From contig CAYMPH010000023.1 in NCBI GenBank assembly GCA_964392365.1, positions 1-47,655 of the forward strand: a DNA stretch of 47,655 bases, read 5' to 3'. A program made the translations under genes and the position numbers. Shown here piece after piece: positions 15,714-23,796 of this stretch (positions are counted from its first letter, which is position 1; every line of letters starts with the position of its first letter). Source of the DNA: CAYMPH01 sp964392365 (GTDB lineage: Bacteria > Spirochaetota > UBA4802 > UBA5550). The notes under the pieces were generated by a model. It did not search any database, was not told where the DNA came from, and worked only from the letters and a program-made list of their open reading frames with translations.

Positions 15714-17717
15714 ATGAACAAAACTTTAAAACAGGTAGCTCTTTTTTTAATGGTAGGACTGATTATTCTGGCAATTTTTCAGCTTAACCAGCCATCCGGA
15801 GATACTAAATTTATAAGCTATAGTGATTTTATCGCAAAATCAAAAAATGGTGAAATCCTAAAAGTAACTATTGAAAATGATAAAAAAATAACAGGTTTTT
15901 ACAGACCTAAGCCTATTGATCCGCCTGCTGAAGTAAAAAATACAGCTAATCCTAAAAAACAGGCTCAGGATGTGGCAGTAAAACCTGAAACTACAAAAGA
16001 TAAAACTCCTTTAAAAACAGATGGAGTAAAAGAAAAAAAAGCTTCCACCGAGAAATTTGATTTCTGGACTTCTATACCTTACAGCGACCCGAAACTAATC
16101 GAAACTCTAGTTGCTTCAAATATTTCTGTTGAAGGTAAAGATAACGATGATAATATGTTTTTAAAAGGAATCATAAGTTTTCTTCCATGGCTCATTTTTT
16201 TCGGTCTTATATGGTTTTTAATGATGAGGCAGATTCAGGGAGCAGGTAATAAAGCTCTTTCTTTCGGAAAAAGCAGGGCTAAATTAAGCCCTGAGACAAA
16301 AAAGAAATATACGTATGCAGATGTCGCAGGAGCGGATGAGGCAAAAGAGGAATTAAAAGAAATAGTGGATTTTTTAATGGATCCTAAAAAATTTCTTAAT
16401 ATCGGTGCAAGGATTCCTTCAGGAGTTCTCCTTGTCGGCCCTCCCGGAACAGGTAAAACACTTCTTGCTAGAGCTGTTTCAGGTGAAGCGGGTGTTCCTT
16501 TTTTTTCAATCAGCGGATCAGATTTTGTTGAAATGTTTGTCGGTGTCGGTGCAGCCCGTGTAAGAGATCTTTTTGAACAGGGGAAAAAGAGCGCACCTTG
16601 CATAATATTCATAGATGAAATTGATGCTGTAGGCCGTCTGCGAGGAGCAGGTCTTGGCGGCGGTCATGATGAAAGAGAGCAGACTCTTAATCAGCTTCTA
16701 GTTGAAATGGATGGTTTTGAGAAAAATGAAGGCGTTATTATTATTGCTGCAACCAACAGACCGGATGTTCTTGACCCCGCGTTGTTGCGTCCGGGAAGAT
16801 TTGACAGGCAGGTTGTAGTTGATATACCTGATATCAGAGGAAGAGAAAAAATTCTTGCTGTTCATTCAAAAAAAGTTCCTTTATCTAAAGAAGTTGATTT
16901 GAAAATTATTGCTAGAGGAACTCCGGGTTTTACTGGAGCGGATCTTGCGAATCTTATCAATGAAGCAGCTCTTCTTGCAGCCAGAAAGAATAAAAAACGT
17001 GTTGCAATGGTTGAAATGGAAGAAGCCAAGGACAAAGTAATGATGGGTCCTGAAAGAAGATCCATTATAATATCTGTGAAAGAAAAAGAGATTATCGCCT
17101 ACCATGAAGCAGGACATACAATTCTCGGGCTTATGACAGGAAATGATCCGGTCCATAAGGTAACAATTATTCCAAGAGGAAGAGCACTCGGTCTTACAAT
17201 GCAGCTGCCTCTGGTTGAAAAACATCTGCATTCAAAATCATATTGGATTAATCAGATCATGGTTCTTTTCGGAGGATATCTTGCAGAAGAGCTTAAATTC
17301 AAGGAAATTACAACAGGTTCAAGTAATGATCTTGAAAGAGCATCCAATATAGCAAGAAAAATGATTTGCGAATGGGGTATGAGCAAAAAACTCGGACTTC
17401 TGACATTCGGAAGAAAAAATGAGCAGATATTTCTCGGAAGGGAAATTTCACAGCATAGAGATTACAGCGAGAATACTGCAGACCTTATTGACGGCGAAGT
17501 TAATGAAATATTTGAATCCTGTCGAAAAGAAGCAAGAAAAATTCTTTCTTCAAATGTAGCCAAGCTTGATTCAATTGCAAAAAATCTTATTGAACGTGAA
17601 ACTCTGACTGGTGATGAAATTCTTCTTCTGATGAAAGGGAAAAAGCTTCCGCCTCTGCAGAGTGCAATCAAAACTGAAGAGGAAGAGGAAAGCAAGGAGA
17701 TAGTTGCAAATCTATAA
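15714..17717 (+). CDS. ftsH: ATP-dependent zinc metalloprotease FtsH
   Basis: Membrane-anchored AAA+ protease that degrades misassembled membrane proteins and regulatory proteins; 667 residues. Two transmembrane helices (about 7-24 and 152-171) bracket a periplasmic domain that contains an unusually Lys/Pro-rich stretch (about 65-115). The AAA domain has Walker A GPPGTGKT (242-249), Walker B with Asp301-Glu302, and the second region of homology ending LLRPGRFDRQ. The protease domain has HEAGH (464-468). The start follows AGGAGA at 15703-15708. It ends the long aspS-ftsH run; a fresh candidate promoter follows before lolA. Confidence 0.97.
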   Translation: MNKTLKQVALFLMVGLIILAIFQLNQPSGDTKFISYSDFIAKSKNGEILKVTIENDKKITGFYRPKPIDPPAEVKNTANPKKQAQDVAVKPETTKDKTPLKTDGVKEKKASTEKFDFWTSIPYSDPKLIETLVASNISVEGKDNDDNMFLKGIISFLPWLIFFGLIWFLMMRQIQGAGNKALSFGKSRAKLSPETKKKYTYADVAGADEAKEELKEIVDFLMDPKKFLNIGARIPSGVLLVGPPGTGKTLLARAVSGEAGVPFFSISGSDFVEMFVGVGAARVRDLFEQGKKSAPCIIFIDEIDAVGRLRGAGLGGGHDEREQTLNQLLVEMDGFEKNEGVIIIAATNRPDVLDPALLRPGRFDRQVVVDIPDIRGREKILAVHSKKVPLSKEVDLKIIARGTPGFTGADLANLINEAALLAARKNKKRVAMVEMEEAKDKVMMGPERRSIIISVKEKEIIAYHEAGHTILGLMTGNDPVHKVTIIPRGRALGLTMQLPLVEKHLHSKSYWINQIMVLFGGYLAEELKFKEITTGSSNDLERASNIARKMICEWGMSKKLGLLTFGRKNEQIFLGREISQHRDYSENTADLIDGEVNEIFESCRKEARKILSSNVAKLDSIAKNLIERETLTGDEILLLMKGKKLPPLQSAIKTEEEEESKEIVANL

Positions 17718-17747
17718 TTCTTGACTTTTAATGACTTGAATAATTAA

Positions 17748-17776
17748 TTGACTGGCTTAATTAAAAACTGAATTAT
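17748..17776 (+). promoter_or_regulatory. Candidate promoter for lolA-rodZ
   Basis: TTGACT at 17748-17753, a 17-base spacer, and AATTAT at 17771-17776 (four of six to consensus). A second TTGACT lies at 17721-17726 without a good -10 box. The predicted transcript start would be just ahead of the AAGAGA ribosome binding site of lolA, leaving a very short leader, which lowers confidence. Confidence 0.33.
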
Positions 17777-17796
17777 TTATCAATAAGAGAAATATT

Positions 17797-18486
17797 ATGA
17801 AAAAAAGAATAATTTTTACATCTGCAGCATTTATTATGATTCTGTTAACTGTAGGAGCGGATGCGTATAAATTTGATTTTACAACAGTATCTGATATTGT
17901 AAAAAAAGTAAAAAACAGATTCGGTGAAGTAAATACATATCAGGCTGATTTTCAGATTGTTATCGAGCGATTGGGAAAAAAAACTGTTCAGTCGGGTATA
18001 GTCAAATATAAGTCATCTGATAAGCTTCTCGTTGAATTTTATGCACCTGCCGGTCAGCGGATTATTGCAAATGGAAAAATGATGTGGATATACATTCCGG
18101 GCATGAATGTTGTTGCTGAACAGGATCTTCATTCAGATTCAGGACTTTTTTCAGCCGGTACTAAAAGCGGATTGAACAGGCTTTTTTCTAAATATCATTA
18201 TAGATTTGCTTCAAAAGAACAGCCGGAAAAACAGCCGGACGGCACAAAGCAATACACAATGTTTCTAAAGCAGAAAGAGAGCAGAAGCGGCTTCAGGACC
18301 ATTAAGCTCTGGATAACAGAGGATTATTTCATATCAAGAGCTCAGGGAGAAACTTCAACAGGTAAAAAACTTGATATAAATTTCAGTAATATAAAATCGA
18401 ATATTGATATATCAAACGGGGTATTTAAATTTGAAGTTCCTGCGCGTGCCAGGATAATTAAAAATCCTATGATTTCAGAGGAGTGA
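17797..18486 (+). CDS. lolA: Outer-membrane lipoprotein carrier protein LolA
   Basis: Periplasmic chaperone that takes lipoproteins from LolCDE to the outer membrane; 229 residues with a signal peptide of about 22 residues (basic MKKR, then a hydrophobic core, cleavage near GADA-YKF). The mature part follows the LolA pattern: YQADFQIVIERLGKKTVQSG, then a YKSSDKLLVEFYAP segment, then a W-x-Y-I-P motif (MWIYIPGMN). Presence of lolA supports a double-membrane cell. rodZ starts one base after its stop, with the Shine-Dalgarno GAGGAG in the last codons of lolA, so the two are translationally linked. Confidence 0.88.
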   Translation: MKKRIIFTSAAFIMILLTVGADAYKFDFTTVSDIVKKVKNRFGEVNTYQADFQIVIERLGKKTVQSGIVKYKSSDKLLVEFYAPAGQRIIANGKMMWIYIPGMNVVAEQDLHSDSGLFSAGTKSGLNRLFSKYHYRFASKEQPEKQPDGTKQYTMFLKQKESRSGFRTIKLWITEDYFISRAQGETSTGKKLDINFSNIKSNIDISNGVFKFEVPARARIIKNPMISEE

Positions 18487-18487
18487 T

Positions 18488-19636
18488 ATGGTTGAGAGCA
18501 TAGGCGAAAGATTAAGATTAGCTAGAGAAGCTAAAAAGTTAAATATAAGGGATGTTGTTAAACAGACAAACATTTCATTTCAATACATAGAAGCGCTTGA
18601 AGATGAGGAATTTGACAAGTTTCCAAGTGAAACTTATCTTATAGGTTTTCTAAGATCTTATGCTGATTTTTTAAAACTGGATTCTGATACAATTATTCAG
18701 TCATATAGAGGATATAAAATCGGAGAAAGCGCAACACCTCTTGAAGAATTGACAAGAGCCACGAGACCTTCATTAGATTTTCTTTTATCCGGTTCTATAG
18801 CAAAATACAAAAATTATATTTTCGGCGGACTGGGGCTTCTTCTTGTAATAACAGTTTTCTTTATTTTCAAGGCTGTTATCTCCATGGGCGTTGATACAGA
18901 TGGCGGCAGATCGCTTGATGCAATTAAAAAAGAATATAATGAAAAAAACAGAGGAAGCGAAATTTCCAATGTAACTCCGCTTCAGCTTTTAAATGACCAG
19001 GGACTTATTCTTGTAAGTAAAAATGAAGCTGCTCAGTTTCTTGTTAATACAAAAGAAGTAATTTTTATTCTAAAAGAAATTATACAGAAAGCAGGGGAAG
19101 AAAAAGTAGTTCTTGAAATCCTTCCTTCCAGAACTATTGAGATAATTGAAATTAATAAAACAAAAACTATAGTTATTAATGGTATTCCAAGAGAAATTTC
19201 GATTTCTTTAAAAGGACTTACTGAAAGCAAAGCGAAAATAATGGTGGCTTTAAGCGGAAGACAGCAGGAAACTGAAATAAAACAAAATGAAACATCTGTT
19301 AAAAGTGATCCGGTTGATAATACAAGAGTGGTTGCTCAGAATAATAAAAGTTTAAAAATAATTTTTGAAGTTGAGTTTCTCCAGAAATCATTTATTGAGA
19401 TTTATCTTGATGGAGTACAGAAGAAAAGAGGATTTATAGCAAAAGATTCCAGAGAGAGATGGGAAGCAAACGAATATATTCAGGTCAAGGTTGGAAATGC
19501 CGGCGGAATCAGGGCAATTATAAACGGAAGGGAATATCCATTCGGTATGGCAGGCCAGGTTGCTAATAAAGTCATAACTTGGAAGAAAGATCCGAATAAT
19601 CCGAATGTATATGAGATTGTACTTAAAGACTGGTGA
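18488..19636 (+). CDS. rodZ: RodZ-like helix-turn-helix/DUF4115 membrane protein
   Basis: Bitopic membrane protein of 382 residues that in the family links MreB filaments to the cell-wall elongation machine. The N terminus is the RodZ-type HTH_25 domain (GERLRLAREAKKLNIRDVV onward, about 5-75) with the DFLKLDSDTIIQSYR end. One membrane helix lies at about 108-131 (IFGGLGLLLVITVFFIF). The periplasmic part ends in a DUF4115-like domain. It is unusually long between helix and DUF4115, with a strand-rich segment (about 165-265) that could be a second copy of the fold. No mreB is in the window. An alternative is a transcription regulator, but the membrane helix argues for RodZ. Confidence 0.8.
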   Translation: MVESIGERLRLAREAKKLNIRDVVKQTNISFQYIEALEDEEFDKFPSETYLIGFLRSYADFLKLDSDTIIQSYRGYKIGESATPLEELTRATRPSLDFLLSGSIAKYKNYIFGGLGLLLVITVFFIFKAVISMGVDTDGGRSLDAIKKEYNEKNRGSEISNVTPLQLLNDQGLILVSKNEAAQFLVNTKEVIFILKEIIQKAGEEKVVLEILPSRTIEIIEINKTKTIVINGIPREISISLKGLTESKAKIMVALSGRQQETEIKQNETSVKSDPVDNTRVVAQNNKSLKIIFEVEFLQKSFIEIYLDGVQKKRGFIAKDSRERWEANEYIQVKVGNAGGIRAIINGREYPFGMAGQVANKVITWKKDPNNPNVYEIVLKDW

Positions 19637-19743
19637 ACCTGCCTGCCACTGTGTCACAATTCATCTGCAGCAAATGAATATTGTTTTGTTTGTATTATAT
19701 CAGAAAAACAGTAAAAATTGTGCAAATTAAAAAAATCCACCGG

Positions 19744-21072
19744 ATGATTTCATCCTCTGAAATATCCTTCTACATAATTTCATTGGGCTGTTCAAAAAAT
19801 CAGACCGAATCTGAAGCAGTAAAAGGCGCAATGTTAAGCGCAGGATACAGGTGTTCAGATTCAGCTGAAAATTCTGATATTATAATAATCAATACCTGCG
19901 GTTTTATAAATCCTGCTAAGGAAGAATCTATTTCAGAAATTTTATCTGCAATTGATCTTAAAAATATTCATAATGATGAAAACAAAGGAACAGATTTTTC
20001 AAAAAAAATAGCTGTATTTGGATGTCTCGCAAACAGATATCTTGAAGACATTAAAAAAGATATACCTGAGATAGATTTTTTATACAGTCTTTTTGATGAT
20101 AATTTTATAAAAAAATTATCAGAATCTTTCGGGGTAATTATAAATAAAAAATTTACCGATGAAAGAGTGCCACTGGAACAAGGTCTTTCCTATTCTTATA
20201 TAAAAATATCAGACGGATGTTCCAACAATTGCTCATACTGCGCGATTCCTTTAATCAGAGGCAGTTTTAATCCTTTTCCTCCTGAGAAAATTTTAGCTGA
20301 TGCTGAAAATGCAGTTAGACAAGGTGCAATAGAACTGATTATTGTTGCACAGGATACAGCTCTTTACAAATATAAAAAAACTACATTAACTGACCTCATA
20401 AATAAAATTTCAGAAATAGAAGGTGTGAAGTGGATCAGGATTTTGTATTGTCATCCGGATCATATTCAGGCAGATCTTGTTGAGCTGGTTAAAAATAATA
20501 AAAAAGTCGTAAAGTATCTGGATATTCCTTTTCAGCATGCCAGCGGTAAAATTCTCAAAAAAATGGGAAGAAAAGGCAATGCGGCAATTTACGGTGATTT
20601 GATTAAAAAAATCAGAAATGAAATTCCGGAAATAAGAATAAGATCAACCTTCATGACTGGATTTCCCGGTGAAACTGATAAAGACTTTATTGAATTGATG
20701 GAATTTATAAAATCAGTAAAACTCGACAGAGTTGGAGTATTTTCATATTCAAAAGAGGAGAATACAGCTGCATATTCGTTTAAAAATGCTGTTTCTGAAA
20801 AAATTAAAAAGAGAAGACTCGATTCTCTTATGAAACTCCAGAAAAAGATATCATTGAAAAAACTTGAATCAATGATTGGAAAAGAAGTAAACATTATTAT
20901 TGAAGAAAAACTTGACGATATAACTTATTTATGCCGGACTGAATTCGACGCTCCCGAGGTAGATGGTTTTTTTTACTTGACTGCGACTGCCGGCAAAGTG
21001 GAATTAAACACAATTAAACGGGCCATGGTTACAGATGCAGTTGAATATGACCTCATTGGAGAATTCATTTGA
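19744..21072 (+). CDS. rimO: Ribosomal protein uS12 methylthiotransferase RimO
   Basis: Radical-SAM enzyme that adds a methylthio group to an aspartate of ribosomal protein S12. The open frame extends upstream to a TTG at 19681, but family proteins begin just before the YIISLGCSKN motif, so the ATG at 19744 is preferred (442 residues, normal). Cysteines for the auxiliary cluster are in LGCSKN, INTCGF and FGCLAN. The radical-SAM cluster is DGCSNNCSYC with Cys159, 163 and 166. A TRAM domain closes the protein. MiaB is the alternative, but the CxxxxN-type N terminus with SLGCSKN and the strong end match favour RimO. pgsA overlaps its stop by four bases. Confidence 0.9.
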   Translation: MISSSEISFYIISLGCSKNQTESEAVKGAMLSAGYRCSDSAENSDIIIINTCGFINPAKEESISEILSAIDLKNIHNDENKGTDFSKKIAVFGCLANRYLEDIKKDIPEIDFLYSLFDDNFIKKLSESFGVIINKKFTDERVPLEQGLSYSYIKISDGCSNNCSYCAIPLIRGSFNPFPPEKILADAENAVRQGAIELIIVAQDTALYKYKKTTLTDLINKISEIEGVKWIRILYCHPDHIQADLVELVKNNKKVVKYLDIPFQHASGKILKKMGRKGNAAIYGDLIKKIRNEIPEIRIRSTFMTGFPGETDKDFIELMEFIKSVKLDRVGVFSYSKEENTAAYSFKNAVSEKIKKRRLDSLMKLQKKISLKKLESMIGKEVNIIIEEKLDDITYLCRTEFDAPEVDGFFYLTATAGKVELNTIKRAMVTDAVEYDLIGEFI

Positions 21073-21677
21073 AATTTCCGGAATTTAAGCTGAACATTCC
21101 AAATATACTTTCAATTATACGGATAATTCTTATTCCAATATTTCTTTATCTGCTGTCATTAAAAACCAGGGAATCCTGGATATATGCACTTGTTATTTTC
21201 TGCGCTGCTTCTCTTACAGATTTTATTGACGGATGGTTTGCAAGAAAATTCAACCAGACTTCAGAGTTCGGCAAATTTATTGATCCTCTTGCAGATAAGT
21301 TTCTTGTTATATCGTCAGTGATAGCTTTACTTGTACTGGATCCGTTTTTAAGTCTTACGCAGGATTTCTGGATGGTTATAATCATAGTTGGCAGAGATGT
21401 TCTGATTACAATTATGAGAACGCGGGCAATTAAAAAAGGCCAGGCGCTCAGGACAAGTAAATTTGGAAAGATAAAAACAGCTTTTCAGATGGGATCAATT
21501 TTAATAATTATAACAATTTATATTGCCAGAAAAAGTAATCTTTTTCTGACACTTGATAATGTTCCATATATAATCATGCTGGTAATGACTATTATGACTT
21601 TAATTTCAGGAATCAGGTATTTATACACTAACTGGACTTTATTTTTTCCTGAGAAAAAAAAACCGGCAACAAAATAA
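21069..21677 (+). CDS. pgsA: CDP-diacylglycerol-glycerol-3-phosphate 3-phosphatidyltransferase
   Basis: Makes phosphatidylglycerophosphate from CDP-diacylglycerol and glycerol 3-phosphate in the inner membrane; 202 residues with several membrane helices. The CDP-alcohol phosphotransferase signature is complete: Asp51, Asp54-Gly55, Ala58-Arg59, Gly68, Asp72 and Asp76, with Asp76 as the catalytic base. The start is a TTG at 21069 overlapping the rimO stop (TTGA); GGAG at 21058-21061 supports it. pgpA, the next enzyme of the pathway, begins directly after the stop, so the two steps to phosphatidylglycerol are encoded together. Confidence 0.93.
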   Translation: MKFPEFKLNIPNILSIIRIILIPIFLYLLSLKTRESWIYALVIFCAASLTDFIDGWFARKFNQTSEFGKFIDPLADKFLVISSVIALLVLDPFLSLTQDFWMVIIIVGRDVLITIMRTRAIKKGQALRTSKFGKIKTAFQMGSILIIITIYIARKSNLFLTLDNVPYIIMLVMTIMTLISGIRYLYTNWTLFFPEKKKPATK

Positions 21678-22145
21678 ATGGATCGGCTTAAGATTATTCT
21701 TGCAACAGGTTTTTATTCAGGATATTTTCCAAAAGCCCCCGGTACTGCGGGCACACTTGCCGGTCTAATTATTTATATAATTATTCATTTTGCTGTTCCG
21801 GAATATGCAGTAAAAATAAATATTGTCCTTGTTCTGATTTCAATTTATCCGTCTATCAGAATAGGCGATTTTGCTGAAAAATTTTTTGCAAAAAAAGATC
21901 CTCAACAGGTAGTTCTGGATGAAATTTTAGGAATCTGGATTAGCCTTATGTTTCATCCATTCAGCTGGTCATGTGTTGTAGCTGCTTTTTTCATATTCAG
22001 ATTCATGGATATAGTTAAGCCTTTTCCTGCCAATAGTCTTCAGAAATTAAAGGGAGGAGCAGGTATTATGATTGACGATTTTATTGCGGGTGTTTATGCT
22101 AATATCTGTATTACTGCTTTAATATATTTTAATATAATATCTTAA
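21678..22145 (+). CDS. pgpA: Phosphatidylglycerophosphatase A
   Basis: Removes the phosphate from phosphatidylglycerophosphate to give phosphatidylglycerol. The protein has 155 residues, the usual size, with about four hydrophobic helices. Family motifs seen: FPKAPGTAGTLAGL near the N terminus, QQVVLDEILGIW in the middle and MIDDFIAGVYAN near the end, carrying the acidic metal-binding residues. The ATG abuts the pgsA stop with no intervening base. Confidence 0.92.
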   Translation: MDRLKIILATGFYSGYFPKAPGTAGTLAGLIIYIIIHFAVPEYAVKINIVLVLISIYPSIRIGDFAEKFFAKKDPQQVVLDEILGIWISLMFHPFSWSCVVAAFFIFRFMDIVKPFPANSLQKLKGGAGIMIDDFIAGVYANICITALIYFNIIS

Positions 22146-22165
22146 GCTATTTTACGAGGGATAAA

Positions 22166-23074
22166 ATGATACGACCTGTTTTTATGATTCTTTTAACATC
22201 TGCTATCTCATTAACTCTGATTTTATCAGGATTTTCACAGATAAATATTAATGATGCTGTGGGAATACAGGATAAAACAAAAGATAAAAATCCTCTTTCT
22301 GTTCCTGCCAGAAAAGGCGGAAATTTATGTTTCGCATGCCATGAAAATTTAAAGGATAAAAAGCTTAACAAACCGGTTCATGACTGGTTGTCAAGCGTAC
22401 ATAACAATAAAGAAAATAATTGCAATATATGCCATGGGGGGAACCCGGACAGTAATGATGCAAAAATTGCCATGGGTAAAGAATTTAATTTTGTAGGCAG
22501 GCCGGATAAAAAAACGGTTACAGACTTCTGCGGAAGAGGAGGCTGTCATGCACAGGAAACTTCAGATTTTAAAACGGGTCCTCATTTTGCTGAAGTATTA
22601 AAGGGAAACAAACCTAATTGTACACATTGTCATGGAATTCATAATATTAAAAAATCATCAGATAGTATCATCGATGGAAAAGTCTGCCTGGAATGCCATT
22701 CTGCAAATCATACAAAAAATATTGTTTCAGTTATAAGTAGTATAGATCAGAATATTGACAGTATAGATAATAATTTAAAATATCTGAAACAGAAACATGC
22801 GAATATTGACAGCCTGGTAGCAAGACTTAACAGTACAAAAAGGCTTTTCAGCCAGATGGTGCATGTTTCTTCCAAAGAAGAATTAAAATCTACAAAAACA
22901 ATTATTGAGCTTGAAATAAAAAATATAAATGTAGAATCAAAAAATCTTACCTCTATTTTAAAAAGGCTTGATCTGTTATATATGCTTATGGTTGTTATAT
23001 CAGTAGTAATTATTATTACAGTTACTTCTTATACGATATACATGCTTATGAAAAGAAGAAAAAGTAAAAAATAA
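22166..23074 (+). CDS. Membrane-anchored multihaem c-type cytochrome with coiled coil
   Basis: A 302-residue protein with an N-terminal signal sequence (about 1-25) and a C-terminal membrane helix (about 270-293) followed by a basic tail KRRKSKK, placing the haem domain in the periplasm. Five haem-binding motifs are visible: CFACH (55-59), CNICH (86-90), a CX4CH variant CGRGGCH (122-128), CTHCH (152-156) and CLECH (174-178). Extra histidines (VHDW, SVHN, GPHF, GIHN, ANHT) can serve as distal ligands. Between haem domain and helix lies a predicted coiled coil (about 188-265). Family resembles cytochrome c7/NrfB/DmsE-like electron carriers. No partner oxidoreductase or cytochrome-maturation gene is in the window, so the redox partner is unknown. 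GAGGG precedes the start. Confidence 0.8.
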   Translation: MIRPVFMILLTSAISLTLILSGFSQININDAVGIQDKTKDKNPLSVPARKGGNLCFACHENLKDKKLNKPVHDWLSSVHNNKENNCNICHGGNPDSNDAKIAMGKEFNFVGRPDKKTVTDFCGRGGCHAQETSDFKTGPHFAEVLKGNKPNCTHCHGIHNIKKSSDSIIDGKVCLECHSANHTKNIVSVISSIDQNIDSIDNNLKYLKQKHANIDSLVARLNSTKRLFSQMVHVSSKEELKSTKTIIELEIKNINVESKNLTSILKRLDLLYMLMVVISVVIIITVTSYTIYMLMKRRKSKK

Positions 23075-23077
23075 TAA

Positions 23078-23572
23078 ATGGATTATCTCTTTAATCTTGA
23101 AAAAATTAAATATATTAAAGGCGATAAACCTGATGTTGAATGCATACTTTGCGGAATCAGGGATAATGACAGCAGGGTTAAAAATCTAGAAGTTTACAGG
23201 AGTAAGGATTTAATTGTTTCTCTCAATCTCTATCCGTTTAATCCGGGTCATCTTATGATTTTTCCTGTCAGGCATATTGAAGATTACACTCAAATCACCG
23301 AAACTGAAGCTGCGGAAATCCACAAATTAACAAGTATTTCTATAGAAATACTTCGTAATTATTTTAATTGTCAGGGCATAAATATCGGTTATAATATCGG
23401 TCCTAACAGCGGCGCGAGTATTAAGCATATACATGAACATATTGTACCGAGATACGGCAATGAGCTGGGATTTATGGATGTTATAGCAGGCGCAAGGGTT
23501 TTTGTAGTTGATCCTGCAAAGGTAAGAGAAAAATTAGAGGAATTATTTTATTCAGAAATAAATAATATTTAA
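23078..23572 (+). CDS. HIT-family nucleotide hydrolase/transferase (Ap4A phosphorylase-like)
   Basis: A 164-residue protein with the histidine triad HIHEHIV (His117, His119, His121), the middle or last His acting as nucleophile on a nucleoside phosphate. The preceding block LNLYPFNPGHLMIFPVRHI is the other family hallmark. CILC (Cys23, Cys26) near the N terminus suggests a structural zinc site, as in the HIT subgroup annotated as diadenosine tetraphosphate phosphorylases. It starts three bases after the cytochrome gene and is probably co-transcribed with it; a functional link is not evident. Confidence 0.88.
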   Translation: MDYLFNLEKIKYIKGDKPDVECILCGIRDNDSRVKNLEVYRSKDLIVSLNLYPFNPGHLMIFPVRHIEDYTQITETEAAEIHKLTSISIEILRNYFNCQGINIGYNIGPNSGASIKHIHEHIVPRYGNELGFMDVIAGARVFVVDPAKVREKLEELFYSEINNI

Positions 23573-23796
23573 AAAGTGTTTATAATATTTTTTAATCTTT
23601 TATTTTTTCTGACTTGACATGATGTGCTGAAATTCAATCGTTAATTTCATAAGTTATTTGCGATTTTAAATTTAAATTTTATCAATATATTTTAAATTAA
23701 GCTTATAATTTAATTTTATAGAGCACATAAGGGAACTGTTTTATTTAATTTTATTCTGGTTCCGTTATTATATATTAAAATTTATGGAGGAGTATT

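Noticed and set aside
16235..16612. Minus-strand open frame of 125 codons inside ftsH
   Set aside because: It is opposite the AAA domain, which is fully conserved on the plus strand; long antisense frames are common opposite such sequences.
19659..19679. ATTCAT/ATGAAT inverted repeat followed by a T-rich stretch after rodZ
   Set aside because: Six AT-rich base pairs with a nine-base loop are too weak to call a terminator between rodZ and rimO.
23732..23763. GGAAC/GTTCC inverted repeat in the leader of the acyl-CoA dehydrogenase gene
   Set aside because: Five base pairs with a 22-base loop are likely to occur by chance, and no known operator pattern fits.
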